DNA of 64,000 nt from Zingiber officinale (taxonomy: Eukaryota > Streptophyta > Magnoliopsida > Zingiberales > Zingiberaceae), in contig NC_056000.1 in assembly GCF_018446385.1 (NCBI RefSeq), positions 49,942,722-50,006,721 on the forward strand, in the 5' to 3' direction. The notes beneath the pieces were generated by a model. The model did not search any database and was not told the origin of the DNA. It saw only the letters and a list, made by a program, of their open reading frames with translations. This document shows, piece after piece, positions 33,808 to 46,827 of the stretch (position 1 is its first letter; every line of letters starts with the position of its first letter). The position numbers and the translations under genes were made by a program.

Positions 33808-35272
33808 TGTCTGAAAGTCGAAGAGATGGAAAGTTGGAGATGTGATGCTCTCGTTGATCGTCTATAGACTCCTCTCGGACCAGTAACACAAACTACGTCA
33901 TTGCCGAGCCAGGGAAGGGGTCCCCATCGATGACCCTCAAACGCTCAAGTCAATCACCGACGATGAAGTATATGGTGGAGCAACAAGAAGACTGTAGCAC
34001 AAACAGTGAATATCGCATACCTCCGCACATGCTTGGACCCCTCTTTATATAGAGCTTCAGTAGCGCATGTACACGCTTTTCAATACGAGCACACTTCTCA
34101 AAGTTTTCCTAAAAAGACTTGTCAATAAAGTGTCTCTGACACAGTACCTTAACGGGCTGAGCATATCTCTGAAGTGACAGTGGAAACTTCTGTCGTACGA
34201 TCTTCTGGTTGTCCGTGCTCGGTATCGGCGACACCAACTGCCAAAAGGATATTGTTGGATATCAGAGGAAGTGTCCTGCTAGGCCGAGCGAGTTGGCCGC
34301 TCGGCCAGAAGTTAGCCGCTCTGGTGGGTCGTCCGATTGGCCAGAATCTCGTTATTCCCTTCTCGTGTGTCCGCTCGACCGAAGGTCCACTTTGCCACTA
34401 CCAAGACCCATTGTCAGGCCGAGCGGAGTAGCCGCTCGGCCGAAGTTCAACTCTACCCGTATGAAGCTCTGCTGTCTGGCCGAGCGGGGTAGCCGCTTGG
34501 CTTGGCTTTTGCACACCGTCTCCCTTGAGCGTCGGTCGTCTGCTTCTCTTCTTAACGAAGGCAACGGCGGGTTGGAGCCTTCTCCCCGGTTGGAGCATGC
34601 TTCGCCCGACCTGCCGATGTCATCTGTGTGTTGACCGCCTTGACTTTGACCTCCACCGTGGCAGCGGGGTGGAGCTCCTCATTATCACCTCATCACATGC
34701 TTCCCCTTCATGTCTAGTCGAAAGAGGCTGCAAGTCCGACTGACTAGACAATTGTCTGAACAGCTTTCCTCCTGATCGGCCTTCGGCATTAACTTGACTT
34801 TTGAGTGGGATGCGAACGCTCCTTACTGGTCGGCCTGTTGAAGCTTGTCGTTCGGCTTTAGGTATGCTCCCTCAATCCGATCGGCACAACGAAGGCTTAC
34901 ACTTTGAAATTTTTTCTCGAGTTGTCTTGGATGGGCGCGAGCCAGGCTTACATCGCCCAGATTTCTGGGAAATCGTACAAATCTCTTCATATTAAGGCTG
35001 AGCACGCCCCCATGCCCTCATTAAATGTCGACCCATGGTGATGTGCCACGTGTCCTGCTCCCTGCCGCCACACGCTCGATGTAACAGGCAGATATCTGCT
35101 GTGATGTGACGTTTGGGGGTTCAAATTCAACGGTCAGATCTAGGCCTTGGTTTATGCGACTTAGATCGGACGGTTCCAGTCGACCGACCCTCAGGCTTAT
35201 AAGCCCGTGCACATCGACGCATTTGCGCACTTGAAGTGAGTTTTTCGACAGCGCTCCTATGCTCCGGCGACA
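33808..35272 (-). repeat. 3' LTR of Tat copy B (1465 bp)
   Basis: On the plus strand it starts TGTCTGAAAG and ends GGCGACA, giving TGTC..GACA ends. It is followed at 35273-35292 by a pyrimidine tract, the complement of a purine tract. A minus-strand TATA (CTATATAAAG) lies near 34043-34052. The interior has repeated GGCCGAGCGG..CCGCTCGGCC hairpins. Confidence 0.75.
34282..34502. repeat. GGCCGAGCGG hairpins in Tat LTR
   Basis: Three inverted repeats: arms 34282-34290 with 34298-34306 (9 bp, perfect), 34417-34426 with 34432-34441 (10 bp, perfect) and 34478-34487 with 34493-34502 (two mismatches). Loops are 5-7 bases. Copy A's LTR has only traces of these. Confidence 0.85.
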
Positions 35273-35454
35273 TCCTTCTTTTTCTCTCCTCCAGCGACCT
35301 TTCCAGTAAGCGTTCTCCCCCTCGCACTTTGCTTTCTCGTATTCTGACGTCTGTCCTTCTCTGTCCTCCAAGTTTTTTGGCTTCTCAGTGTTCCGGTGAT
35401 AATTCCACCAGTTGGTTTTGTTTCTTTTGCCTCTCCACCTTTCCTTGTTTTGCG

Positions 35455-37720
35455 ATGGCAAGTTCTTCACAGCCTCCTGTCGGTATCTCGGAGCCCTAGT
35501 ACACCTCTACCTCCCGGTTTGATGCCGGTGATGCTGAGAGTCTGAAAGTCGCTTTTGAGCTTCATCTCGAATACGAAATTGTTCTTCCTTTCCTTTCAAT
35601 CGGCCAAATTCTCTGACTCCCGGCTGTATTTGCTTCTTTAGGGACCATTTTACCACTGGTCTGCGATTTCCCATCCACCCCTTCTTTTTCTCCATGTGTA
35701 AATATTTCCAAGTCTCCCTTCATCAACTAGTGTCGAACTCCTTTGGGGTGCTGTGTGGGGTGGTGGTTCTTTTTCTCCTGCATGACATCCCTCTTACTTC
35801 CCAGCTCTTTCATTACTTTTATTATCCCAAATTTTCCAAGCTGGAGACTTTTCTTTTCCAAGCCCGAGTGGGCTTGGTTTTTTTTTTTTATAAAATACCG
35901 ACTTCCAACAAACACTGGCAGAAGTTTTTTTTTGTACGCTTTCCCGAGCAGCTAGACTTCCCAACCCTCTAACAGCTCGACGTGGCAACTCGGCCTCCAT
36001 TAAAGAAGTATAAAAGTTGATCGGACTATCTCAACGCAGCTTCGATGTTGGTCGGTCAGAAATATGACATCCATAAGTTACTGTTGGAGGGTGTCCTTTA
36101 TATATTCGGCTTGAGTCCGATCCGCACCCGACTTCCGTTCAACCTAGGTATGCGATATCTTTACTCCTTCCTTTGATTCTAACTTATTTTCTTCCTCTCT
36201 TGCAACCGAAGTCATGCTGCGCGCACGTTTAGCTGACAAGGTGAAGCTCGTGGATGCTGCGATCAATGCGGTCGTTGTAGAAGAATTGGAGAGTCGAGGC
36301 CTACAGTTGATTGTCTCACTAGAAGAGTCGCAGGATGAGAGCGAAGCGGCTCCCTCTTTGGCGAGTGGTGGAGCGACTAGCGGCTCGCCACTTCCTCCCG
36401 AACGACTTCCAATCGTTCAGGTTGAGGGGGCTTCGGGCTCAACCTCCTTAGTCGGGCCATTGATCAGGCGCAAGAGGCGTCGAGCGGAGCTTTCATCACG
36501 CTCCGCCACTTCGGGAGTGCGGTTTGTCGAACGGGTCGAGACGTCAACCCCCGCTCCTATCCAAGAGTCCACCGCTCCTGAGTTATTAGATCGGACCCCC
36601 TCCCTGTCTAGTCTACCTCAGGGAACAGTCTATGTGCCGTCAATGACCTTCCTGCCATCAAAATCGAAGGGCCAGAAGTCAAGCATCTGTCCAACATCTT
36701 TATCTCGACCGTCCGGGCGAGCTACTTCTGCACAATCAGCCTCAAGCGACCAACGTCATATCATGGCGATTCTTCACTTACTGACCAAAGAGTGGCATGA
36801 GTCAACAAGCACTTCATCCCGAGCCCCCAAGCACCAAATCATCATCCAAGGGTCGCTTGCCTAAATATGGGCAGACGCTCGAGGCCGTGCGACGATGATG
36901 CCTCCGGAGGCGTTTGCGGACAGTCACACCCAGATGTCTACTAGGGTAAGTGTTAATGTGCTTTTCAATCTATTTCCAATCGGCGCTTACAATCTCTTTG
37001 TTGCTTGCAGTACTAGGTGGAGAGTCTGGCCATGTGTCAAAGGCTCGCATTTTTGGAGGAGGAAATGAAGAAAATGAGGCATCGAGCGGCCAATCCTCCG
37101 CAGCTCAAGAGCAGTCGAACGTCGAGGTGGCCAAACTGCGTGTCAATCTGGCGAAGAGCACTAAACTGCTCAAGGTCAAGCGGGAAAAGAGTTTAGGGTA
37201 GGCCACCCTACTGGCTCGGCTCAATAAACAGGTCACCACATTCGACAATAAAATTGAATCGACCAACGTGAGAAAGAATCGGGCCATCGAACACCTTGAG
37301 CTGAAGAATAAGGAGGCCTAAGCTCTTGCCCAAAAACTCAAGGAAGCTGAAGATTTCTTAGTCACCAAGCGGAAGAGTCAGTCGTCCGAAGAAGCTGCCC
37401 TTCATGGCCAACTCGCCGCCAAAGATACCGCACGGGCCACCGCGAAGGATGAGCTAGAGGCCTCCCGAGCGGTATTGAAGACTTATCAAGATGCCGAGGC
37501 TGGTCGATTTGAGGCAATGAACAAGAATTATATCCACTCGGATGCGTTTAACGATAAAGTTGTCGACCGGGCACTCCGCCTGTTCGACCTAGCGATCGAC
37601 GGGATGATCAACCAGCTTATAGAAGGTGGATACCTGCTGGCAGCTCTGACCAGTAGCATCATCAGTCAGGATAAACTTACGACGTCACTGCCTAACGACG
37701 CCCTAGACTACCTTGAGTGA
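35455..37720 (+). pseudogene. Antisense additional ORF (Transposase_28-like) of Tat copy B
   Basis: Homologous throughout to 2833-5121. It starts MASSSQPPVG, has TAG at codon 15 (35497-35499, the same codon as copy A), and then LHQLVSNSFGVLCGV and LHDIPLTSQLFHYF of the family domain. A 216-codon stretch (36214-36864) is open: helical segment LRARLADKVKLVDAAINAVVVEELESRG, then a Ser/Pro-rich basic linker. After the second intron come a Lys/Glu coiled coil and the conserved tail ending DDALDYLE/NDALDYLE. Intron 1 (36148-36205) has lost its AG acceptor. Several further stops. It converges with the element's own pol. Confidence 0.75.
36946..37010 (+). other. Putative intron 2 of antisense ORF (copy B)
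   Basis: 65 bp, GTAAGT donor and TTGCAG acceptor, at the same protein position as 4350-4407 in copy A. The downstream codon reads TAC TAG where the intact form would have TAC TGG. Confidence 0.65.
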
Positions 37721-38061
37721 GGCCTAGAGCCCATGTAAAATTTCTATAAAATTTTTGAAGTCTTAATGAATGCTTGTCTGTTCTGACAAGCTTTATTTCC
37801 TTGTACTTTTTTTCAACTCCCTTTTTTATTTGAGTATTGGCCGAACTCGTGGCCTCGCGAATCCGATCGTCCATGATTAGTATATCCAGAAGACTGATCC
37901 CTTTTGTATTCAGAGTCCCATCATGATTCTACGAACTTCCAATCGGTCCTGGAGTATTTCGAAGAATAGTGTCAAACAGTCACTATATCTTGAAGACTTC
38001 GAGCTTTTGAGTAGCCCGGGGTTCACTTTCAACTATTCATCGATGCTTGCTCGCTCACTAA

Positions 38062-38494
38062 GCCATGGGTTTAAGGTCGTCGTTCGACCGTTGAGGAAGA
38101 TTAAGTGAACACTAGATTTAAGGTCACCACTCAACCGTTGTTGTAGATCCGGGTTTAAGGTCGTCATTCGACCGTTTCTGTAGACCCGGGTTTAATGTCA
38201 CCACTCGACCGTTAAGGATGATTAGACGAACACTAGAGTTTACGATCACCGATCGACCATTGATGGAGACAAGAGTTAAAGGTCGCCGCTGGATCATTGA
38301 TGTTGGCTAACATTTAAGGTCGCCGCTCGACCATTGATGGAGACAAGAGTTTAAGGTCGTCTCTCGACCATTGACGGAGACAAGAGTTTAAGGTCGTCGC
38401 TCGACCATTGACGTAGTCCGAGGTTTAAGATCGCCGCTCGACTGTTGACGTAGTCCGAGATTTAAGGTTGCCGCTCGACCATTGACGTAGTCTA
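38062..38494 (+). repeat. Tandem array of Tat copy B, first half
   Basis: Units of GTTTAAGGTCGnCGCTCGACC type, 37-49 bp apart, related to the regular array at 5309-5594. The array is cut by the solo LTR at 38495 and resumes at 40844-40969. Confidence 0.85.
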
Positions 38495-40843
38495 TGTTGG
38501 AGTGTATACTAAAAGCCTAGCTTTTATATAAACATTTATAAGAATCACATTGGTCAAGTGTCTACATTTATATATATACCAAATGTAGATGTTCAATTAA
38601 TTTATATTGTAGATAACATAGTGTGTGGTGTCACACACAAAAGATCGTGTTATCGGTTCTTTATAAATTAAAAACAGTAGCTCACGACTAAGATGGAAAG
38701 GAACAAACCATTGGAAGGTCGTAGTGTAATTAGGTATTAGTTTATCTTAACTATATAATTACACTAGTACACTTAGAATGTATTGGGCAAGACTATTTAG
38801 AGGTCGTTTCTTTTATACTGACTTTATAAAGGAACAAAGACCTCAGTTATTATGGAAGTGTGTGCTCTTAATCCTAATATAATAACAAGCACATATATTT
38901 GATATTTATTTCTTTAATTTATCAATGGGTGAGATTTAGTTCGATAAATCAATAAGCCCGATAAGTTGGGAAATGATATTACTTATAGTGTGTGTTGTTG
39001 ATTATAGAAGGAATCTGTGTCCTAGTTATCTAGGTTGAGAATGTCCCCAAGAGAAGCTCATAAGGATTGTCATGTTAAACCCTGCAGGTGGACCTAGTCC
39101 AACATGACAATAAAGTTGAGTGGTACTACTCTTGGAGCTAGATATTAATTAAGTGAGTTGTCAGTAACTTACTTAATTAGTGGGCATTCGTAATCTTAAA
39201 TACAGGGAGATTAACACACTCATGATAAGAATGAGCCCATAATGTAATTTGGGATTGGTGTGGTAGTGCGGTAATAACTCTCTAGTGGAATGAGTTATTA
39301 TCGATGAACTTGAGTTGTGTGTTTAGGGCGAACACGGGATACTCAAGCTCATCGGAAGGCCAAAACCAATTTCTCCTCTAGGTCCCTGTCGTAGCCTTAT
39401 TATAGCCTCAAGTCCATCCAAATGTAAGGCTCTTCTTGGTGACTAAGCTTGTAGGGGTCGGACATAATAATTCAAAAAGGGATGGTTGTTTTGAATTTTT
39501 AAAATCTTCTCTTTGCAGAAAACTATAAGTTTTAAAAGAGAGATTTTAATTTTTAAAACTTTCCTTATTTGAATTAGGCCACGTGTTTAAATAGAGAGTT
39601 TAAAAGATTTTAAAACTTTCCTTTTTTAACCATCCTTATGGTTTAAGAAAAAAAGGAAAAGAAGTTTTAAAATTTAAATTTTCTATCACCATGTTAAAAA
39701 AAGGAAATTTTATAAGAGAGTTTTTAAATTTTAAAACATGGTTTTAATTTTTAGAAACTTTCCTTTTTTAACTCATACTTTAGGAAAGAGAGCTTGTAAA
39801 TTTTATAAGAGGATTTCTTCTTGTAAAATTTTTAAAAATTATTTTTCCTTTCCTTTTAATTGCTTGGTGCCCAAGCAAGGGCCGACCAATAGGATTAAAC
39901 CAAATTCAATCCTAAACCAAATAGGATTGATCATAACCATCGATTGGTGATTGATTCAATCAAGAGGAAATAAAAGGAAAAATAAAAAGGGAAAAGGAAA
40001 ACTCTTGGATGATTTTATTTTTTGTAAAAGGATTTTCCTTATTTGCCTTGGGCAAGTAATATAAAAGAAGGGGTGAGGGGGCTTCATGAGATACAACTCT
40101 TATTCTTTTGCTTGAGTGATCTCTTGGTGGCCGACCCTCTCCCTTCTTCCTCTCCCTTTGCTCTCTTCTCCTTGGTGGTGGTGGTGGCCAGATTTTAGAA
40201 GAAGAAGGAGGAAGCTTTTGGGTGGTGTTCATCTTGGAGGATCGTCGCCCACACGACGTCCAAGGCGAGGCGAGGAATACGGCAGAAGATCTTGAGGTCA
40301 TTAGCTTACAAAGAGAAGGTATAACTAGTATTTTTCTTCCGCATCATACTAGTTATTTTTCTTTATATGAATTCTAAATACAAGAGGCAATTAAATCTAG
40401 TTTATCGAATTTATTTTTCGATTTTGTGTTTTCTTCTTTTTCGAATTTGTGATTCGATTGTTCTTTTTTGTTAACCTAGAGTTATTTAAGGAAATAAATA
40501 TTAGCTTTCCTTAAAAGGCTTTGCCTAGGCGGTGGTGGTTGCTCCCATATCCAAGAAGGTCATGTGCCTCGCCATGCAGTCCTGGAAGCCAATTTTGGAA
40601 ATTAATATTTATGGAATTAATAACCTAGGTAGATTTGAATCAATAGTGTTAAGTTCCGCTTGTGATTCAAATCTAAACCATTAAGAACAGATAAGTTAAA
40701 TTTGGAATCAATGATGTTAAGTTCCGTCTGCGATTCCCTATTTAATTTCTAAAGAACACAATAGGTATTTAAGGAAATGTTCGACACTTGTACAAAAAAT
40801 TTTGTACAGTGGAATCGGTACGTTTTCCTAGGATTAACCAACA
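38495..40843 (+). mobile_element. Solo LTR, long-LTR Copia family (2349 bp)
   Basis: Starts TGTTGGAGTG and ends AACCAACA. Identical 5-bp duplications GTCTA flank it (38490-38494 and 40844-40848), so it is a complete insertion reduced to one LTR by recombination. Same family as 53903-56312. Confidence 0.92.
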
Positions 40844-40969
40844 GTCTAGAGTTTAAGGACGTCGCTCGACCGTTGACGTAGTCCGGGGTTTAAGGTCGCT
40901 GCTCGACCGTTGACGTAATCTTGGATTTAAGGTTGTCAGTTGATTGTTGAGAGAGACACTGTTAGGGTG
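40844..40969 (+). repeat. Tandem array of Tat copy B, second half
   Basis: About three units of the GTTTAAGG..CGACC repeat, between two solo LTRs. Two insertions of one family landed about 130 bp apart in the original array. Confidence 0.8.
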
Positions 40970-43512
40970 TATACTAAAAGCCTAGCTTTTGGTATAAAGA
41001 TTTATCTAGTAATAAGAATCACATTGGTCAAATGTCTACATTTATGATAAATGTAGTTGTTCAATTAATTTATATTGTAGATAACATGGTGTGTGGTGTC
41101 ACACACAGAGGATCATGTTATCAGTACCTTATAAATTATAAACAGTAGCTCACGACCAAAATGGAAAGGAACAAACCATTAGAAGGTCGTAGTGTAATTA
41201 GGTATCAGTTTATCTTGACTGTATAATTACACTAGTACACTTAGAGTGTATTGAGTAGGACCATTTGAGGTCGTTTCTTTTGTACTGATTTTATAAAGAA
41301 ACAAAGACCTCGGTTATTATGGAAGTGTGTGCTCTTAATCCTAATATAATAACAAGCACATATATTTGATATTTATTTCTTTAATTTATCAATGGGTGAG
41401 ATTTAGTTCGATGAATCAATAAGCCCGATAAGTTGGGAAATGGTATCACTTATAGTGTGTGTTGTTGATTATAGAAGGAAACGTGTCCTAGAGATACTAG
41501 GTTGATAATGTCCTCAAGAGGAGCTCATAAGGATTGTCATGTTAAACCCTGCGGTGGACCTAGTCCGACATGATGATAAGGTTGAGTGGTACTACTCTTG
41601 GACTAAGATATTAATTAAATGAGTTGTCAGTAACTCACTTAATTAGTGGACATTCGATATCTTAAACACGGGAGACTAACACACTCATGATAAGAAGGAG
41701 CCCAAATGTAATTTGGGATTGGTGCGTAGTTCAATAATAGTTCTCTAGTGGAATGAATTATTATTGATAAAATTAAGTTATGTGTTCGGGCGAGCACGGG
41801 ATGCTTAATTTTATCGGAGACCAAAACCAATTCCTCCTCTCGGTCCCTATCGTAGCCTCTTGTATATAGAGATTTATACCCACCACATACCCACCTTCTT
41901 ACCCAACCAATAGGGGCCAAGCTAAGCTTGAAGCTCAAGCTTAGGGCTGCCAAGCCTAAAGGTTGTGGTCGGCCATAAGCTTGGAGCCCAAGCTTGGGTG
42001 GCCGCCACATCATATTAAAAGGATTTTTATTAAAATTATTTCTTATGTGGATATCATAGTTTTAAAGAGAGTTTAAAAATTAAATCTTTCCTTTTAAAAG
42101 CTTTCTAAAAGATTAAGAAAAGATTTGAAATCTTTCCTTATTTGTAGATTGAAAGGAGATTTTATTTTTAAAAAACTTTCCTTTTAACCATGATAATAAT
42201 TTAAAGAGAAGTTTAAAATTAAATATTCTCTTTTATTAGTTTCTACAAAGATTAAGAAAAGATTTGATATCTTTCCTTATTTGTAGATTGAAAAGAGATT
42301 TTAATTTTTTAAGAGATAACTTTCCTTTTGGAAATTATCCACATGTTTAAAAGAAGAATTTTAATTTATAAAATTTCCTTTTTATTAACCACCATGAAGG
42401 GAAAATTATTGGAGAAATTTTTTATAAATTTCTGGAGACAAATTAGGAAGTTTTAATTAATTAAAACTCTCCTTGTTTATAGCTTGATGGTGGCCGGCCA
42501 TGTAAATTGAGAATAGGAAAATTGTTTTTAATTAAATAAATTTTCCTTATCAATGGCAAAAGAATTAAGGAAATTTTTATTTAAATTTCCTTATTTGCTA
42601 AGGCCAAGGATTATAAAAGAGAGGGTAGAGGTGCCTTCATGGGTGATCAACTCTATTATTCTTCTCCTCTCTTTTCCTCCTTGGTGGCCGGCCCTAGCTT
42701 CTTCCTCTTCTCTTCTTCTTATGGCCGGCGGCAACCTCTCTTGGAGCTCTTGATGGTGGCCGGTTCTAGCTAGGAGAAGAAGGAGAGAAAGGTGGTTTTG
42801 TTTCTTGCATCCCTTGGAGCTTGGTGGTGGTGGCCGGACCTCTACTTCTCTTGGAGAATTGTGGTGGCCGAAACTTGTTAGGAAGAAGAAGGTGCTTGGT
42901 GGTTCTCATCTCGGAAGATCGTTGCCCACACAACGTCCGAGGTTAGAAGAGGAATACGGTAGAAGATCAAGAGGTCTTTTAGAAGGTATAACTAGTAATT
43001 TTTCCTTTCCGCATCATGCTAGTTATTTATGGAAATAATACCAAATACAAGAGGCTTACGATTCTAGAATTTCGAATATGTTTTTCGATGTTGTGTTCTT
43101 TTGTTTTTCTTATCCTTGTGATTTGATTGTTCTTTTCGGTTAACCTAAAGTTATTTTAGGAAATTAAATATTACCTTTCTATAAAAGGTTTTGTCTAGTC
43201 GGTGGTGGTTGCTCCCATATCCAAGAAGGCCATGTGCCTCGCCACGTCAGTACTGGGAACCAATTATGGAAATTAATATTTAATGGAATTAATAACTTAA
43301 GGTGATTTGGGTCGAACGTGTTAAGTTCCGCAGGAGACCCAAGTCAAAACCTAAAAGAACGAATAGATTAAGTTTTGGATCAAACGTGTTAAGTTCCGCA
43401 GGCGATCCAAAATTTAATTTAAAAGAACACATGGTAGCTAGGAAAAGGTTCAGACCTTTGTACAAAATTTTTGTACAGTGGAACCTCTAGGTTTTCCGAG
43501 TAGCAACCAACA
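40970..43512 (+). mobile_element. Second solo LTR, long-LTR Copia family (2543 bp)
   Basis: Starts TGTTAGGGTG and ends AACCAACA, flanked by GACAC at 40965-40969 and 43513-43517. Diverged from the first solo LTR, especially in the 3' AT-rich half, so a separate insertion. Confidence 0.92.
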
Positions 43513-44960
43513 GACACATTTCAAGAGACATTCGCTTTTTATTCACATTTTTCCCTGCGTTCAGGAAACATACAAAAATACATGATATTCACTCGCGCAC
43601 CTCGCATCTGGCCATGTAGGGTTGGAGATGATTCACACTCCATGGCCTCTCGAGCTGCCTTCCCTCCTCATCCTCCAAGTAGTAGTCTCCCGAACGGAGC
43701 TTTTGCACGATCTTGAAAGGTCCCGCCCATGGGGCTTCGAGCTTGGTGACGTTGCCGACCGACTTCACTTTCTTCCAGACGAGATCACCGACCTGGTAGG
43801 ATCTCGGGATCACCCTCCGGTTGTAGTTCTATTTCATCCGTTGTCGGTACGCCGTTAGCTGAACCGTTGCTTTCGCCCACGTTTCATCCACCAATTCGAG
43901 CTCCATTAGTCTCCGTTCGACATTTCCTTCATCGTAGTGCTTCAGCCGATCAGATTCTACTCTGACCTCCACGGGGACTACTGCTTCGCCACCGTATACC
44001 AAATGGAAGGAGGTTACGTCGGTCGCCTCCTTTGGGGTCGTGTGAAGGGCTCATAGCACGCTGGGGAGCTCGTCGACCCAGCTGCCTTTGACGTGGTCGA
44101 GTCGAGCGCCTAAAACTCTGAGGATCTCCCGATTGGCTACTTCAACTTGTCCGTTGCCCTGGGGGTAGGCCACCGATGTGAAGACATGTTGGATGTCATA
44201 GCCCTCGCACCACTCTCTGGGCCTCTGACCAACGAATTGTCTCCTATTGTCGAATATGAGATGTTGTGGGATGCCAAACCGACAAATGATATTCTTCCAA
44301 ACAAATTTGATGACCATCTGCTCGATTATTCTTGCAAGCGGCTTGGCTTCCACCTACTTCGAGAAGTAGTCGACCGTGACGAGCAGAAATTTTTGCTGAC
44401 CAGTCGCCATGGGGAATGACCCAACGATATTCATGCCCCATTGGTCAAATGGACAAGATACTATGGATGCCTTCATTTCCTTGGTCAGTCGGTGTGAAAG
44501 ATTGTGACACTTCTGGCAAGACAAGCAGGTGACCATCGTATGAGTGGCATCTTCTTGGAGGGTTGCCCAAAAATATCCGGCCAGGAGTATCTTTCGAGCA
44601 AGCGAACGACCGCCCGGATGGCCTCCGCAGGAGCGTTGATGCACTTCTCGCAGAATGTACTCGACATCTTCCGATCCGATGCATTTGAGTAGGTGTCGGG
44701 AGAAGGCTCTCTTATAAAGCTGATTCTCAATCAAGGTGAATCGTCCGACCCTCTTCTTAATTAGGCGATCTTCTTCCGGATTGGTAGGTGTTACTCTCGA
44801 ACGCAGAAACTCTGTCAGAGTTGTCCTCCAGTCATTCAGGAAGGTTATTCCTTCCATTCGCCCGATATCAACCACAAGCGAGACTTGTTCGATCGGTTGC
44901 CCTATGACGATCGGCGACAACGAACTGGCTAACTTTGTTAACTCATCCACCGTCTGGTTT
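43513..44960 (-). pseudogene. Integrase of Tat copy B
   Basis: Zinc-binding region (VHQRSCGGHPGG .. CLSCQKCH), catalytic core (FDQWGMNIVGSFP, LIFDNRRQFVGQ, AYPQGNGQVEVANREI) and C-terminal segment (RSYQVGDLVWKKVKSV, EAPWAGPFKIVQKL, DYYLEDEEGRQLERPW). The active-site stretch LIFDN has F for S. Fewer stops than copy A, but frames break near 43820 and 44050. The N-terminus is cut by the solo LTR at 44961. Confidence 0.85.
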
Positions 44961-46827
44961 TGTTGGTGCAATATCCCCTGGGTTAAGGTTGACCAGATTG
45001 ACTAGCCTTGAGTTGGCTCAAGCCTGAGTCTTGATGTTTTGGGTTCGATATTTGACAATACATGGAGATTGCCGATGCAATTGTCCGATTGGGGAGATTG
45101 TTGATACAATTCCCATCTGGTCAAGGTTGATTAGTTAAATGTGAAGAAGAGTCAAGTTGGTCGAAGGGTTGACCGGATACTTAACCGGGAAAGTCCTAAC
45201 TGGAGGTTAGGCAGTTGAAAGTCCTGGTGAGTGAAGCCAGCTGAAAGACCTAGTGAGTGAAGGTAGGCAGTTGAAAAATCCTAGTGAGTGAAGCTAGGTG
45301 AAAATCCTCGTGAGTGAAGCTAGGCAGGTGAAAGTCCTGGTGAGTGAAGCTGGCCAGTAGGAAAGTCCTGGTGAGTGAAGTCATTCAGGTGAAAGTCTTG
45401 GTGAGTGAAGCCGAGCAGTGGAAAAATCCTAATAGTGAAGTCAGGTGAAAACCCTAGTCAGTGAAGCTATGTGAAAGTTCTAGTGAGTGAAGCCAGACAT
45501 ATGAGAAGTCCTAGTGAGTGAAGATAGGCAGATGAAAAATCTTGGTGAGTGAAGCCAAGCACATGGAAATATAGGTGGGTCAAGGTTAACCAGAAACCTG
45601 GTGTTGGAAAATCCAAGTAGGTCAAAGGATTGACCGGATACTTGGCATGAGGAAATCCAGATGAGTCAAGGGTGATTGGACATCTGGTGGAAGTCCAAGT
45701 AGGTCAAAGGATTGACCGGATACTTGTCACGAGGAAATCCAAATGGGTTAAGGGTGATCGAACATCTGGTGGAAGTTCAAATGGGTTAAGATTGATTGAA
45801 TACTTGGCACGAGGAGAAAAGCCTAAGTGGGTCAAAGGGATTGACCGGACACTTGGTGAAGGAGACCTAGCAAGTCAAGGTTGACCGAATGCTAGACATG
45901 AGGTTCCAACAGGTCACGGTTGACCGGATGTTGGGTTTAGGAACCTTGGACTTGATTTAGGCAAATCAAAGGTGGGTCAATCGATCAATCGATCGATTGA
46001 ACCATAGTCCAATCAATCAGTTAATCGATTGGATGTGTACTGTGAAGAAGGTTTGGCCCAATTGATCAGTCGATCGATTGGGAGCAATTGTCATGAGTAT
46101 AGAACCTTTCCCAATCAATCAGTCGATCGATTGGGCATCTCCAATCGATCGATTGGAGACTGAATTTCTCGCGCGCAGACACGAGAAAGGCTAGATCGAT
46201 TGGTCGATCAATTAAGCCATTTCCAGAGAGCATAGAGGTGCTCTGAATCGATCAACCGATCGATTCAAAGCCTCCCCAATCAATTGAGAGTCATTCAATC
46301 GATTGAGATCCGACCATTACGTAGGTTTAAAGTTGTTGCGAGCGATTTCTTTGACACGACTTCGAGTGCTTCTTCTCTGATCTTCACGATCTATTCTCCA
46401 CTGAGCTCACAGACACACACCAGATCTTGGAGGCTTAGAGAGGAGTGTTGTTGCACTTCCAAGTAAGCCAAGAGGTGTATTCAAGCAAGAAGAAAAGCAA
46501 GCTAGGGTTTCTGTCGTGTAAATCTTGTAAGATTTGACATTGTATTAGCTTGTATTTTGTTCTTCTTGTATATCTTTGTGTGTGAGCTTGTACAAGACTT
46601 CTTCGCCTTTGGTAGTTACTGTAAAGGAGTATTTTCATAGTGGATGAGTGAGTGAGGGTCGGATCTTTGGATTAGTCACCTCTTTTGGAGGTAGATACCA
46701 AGTAAATCCTAGTATTAGCATTGTGAGTATGTTTCTTGTTGTTTATTCACTGGACATCATCGAAGAAGCACATCAATGAGCTCATGAAAAACTATTCACC
46801 CCCCTCTAGCATATTTTAACCTTAATA
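44961..46827 (+). mobile_element. Solo LTR of the hairpin-rich family (1867 bp)
   Basis: Opens TGTTGGTGCAATATCCC and closes near the CCCCCTCTAGC landmark, as in the LTRs at 15558 and 21268, here in the opposite orientation. The last two bases are TA instead of CA. Flanks are GGTTT (44956-44960) and GGTTC (46828-46832); copy A has GGTTC at the empty site, so one base of the duplication has mutated. It carries all three hairpin blocks. Confidence 0.82.
45613..45934. repeat. Covarying hairpin array in the solo LTR
   Basis: Arm pairs: CCAAGTA/TACTTGG (45613-45645), CCAGATG/CATCTGG (45657-45687), CTAGCA/TGCTAG (45867-45895) and CCAACA/TGTTGG (45906-45934), with GGTCAA..TTGACC-type inner stems. 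The CCAGATG pair corresponds to CCGGATG/CATCGG of the other LTRs. Confidence 0.85.

Noticed and set aside
42553-43038. Plus-strand frames with repeated WWP and GGR stretches, also at 55391-55795 and 62834-63072
   Set aside because: They recur at the same place in every LTR of the long-LTR Copia family, downstream of the TATA box. Frames are not conserved between copies, so they are leader sequence.
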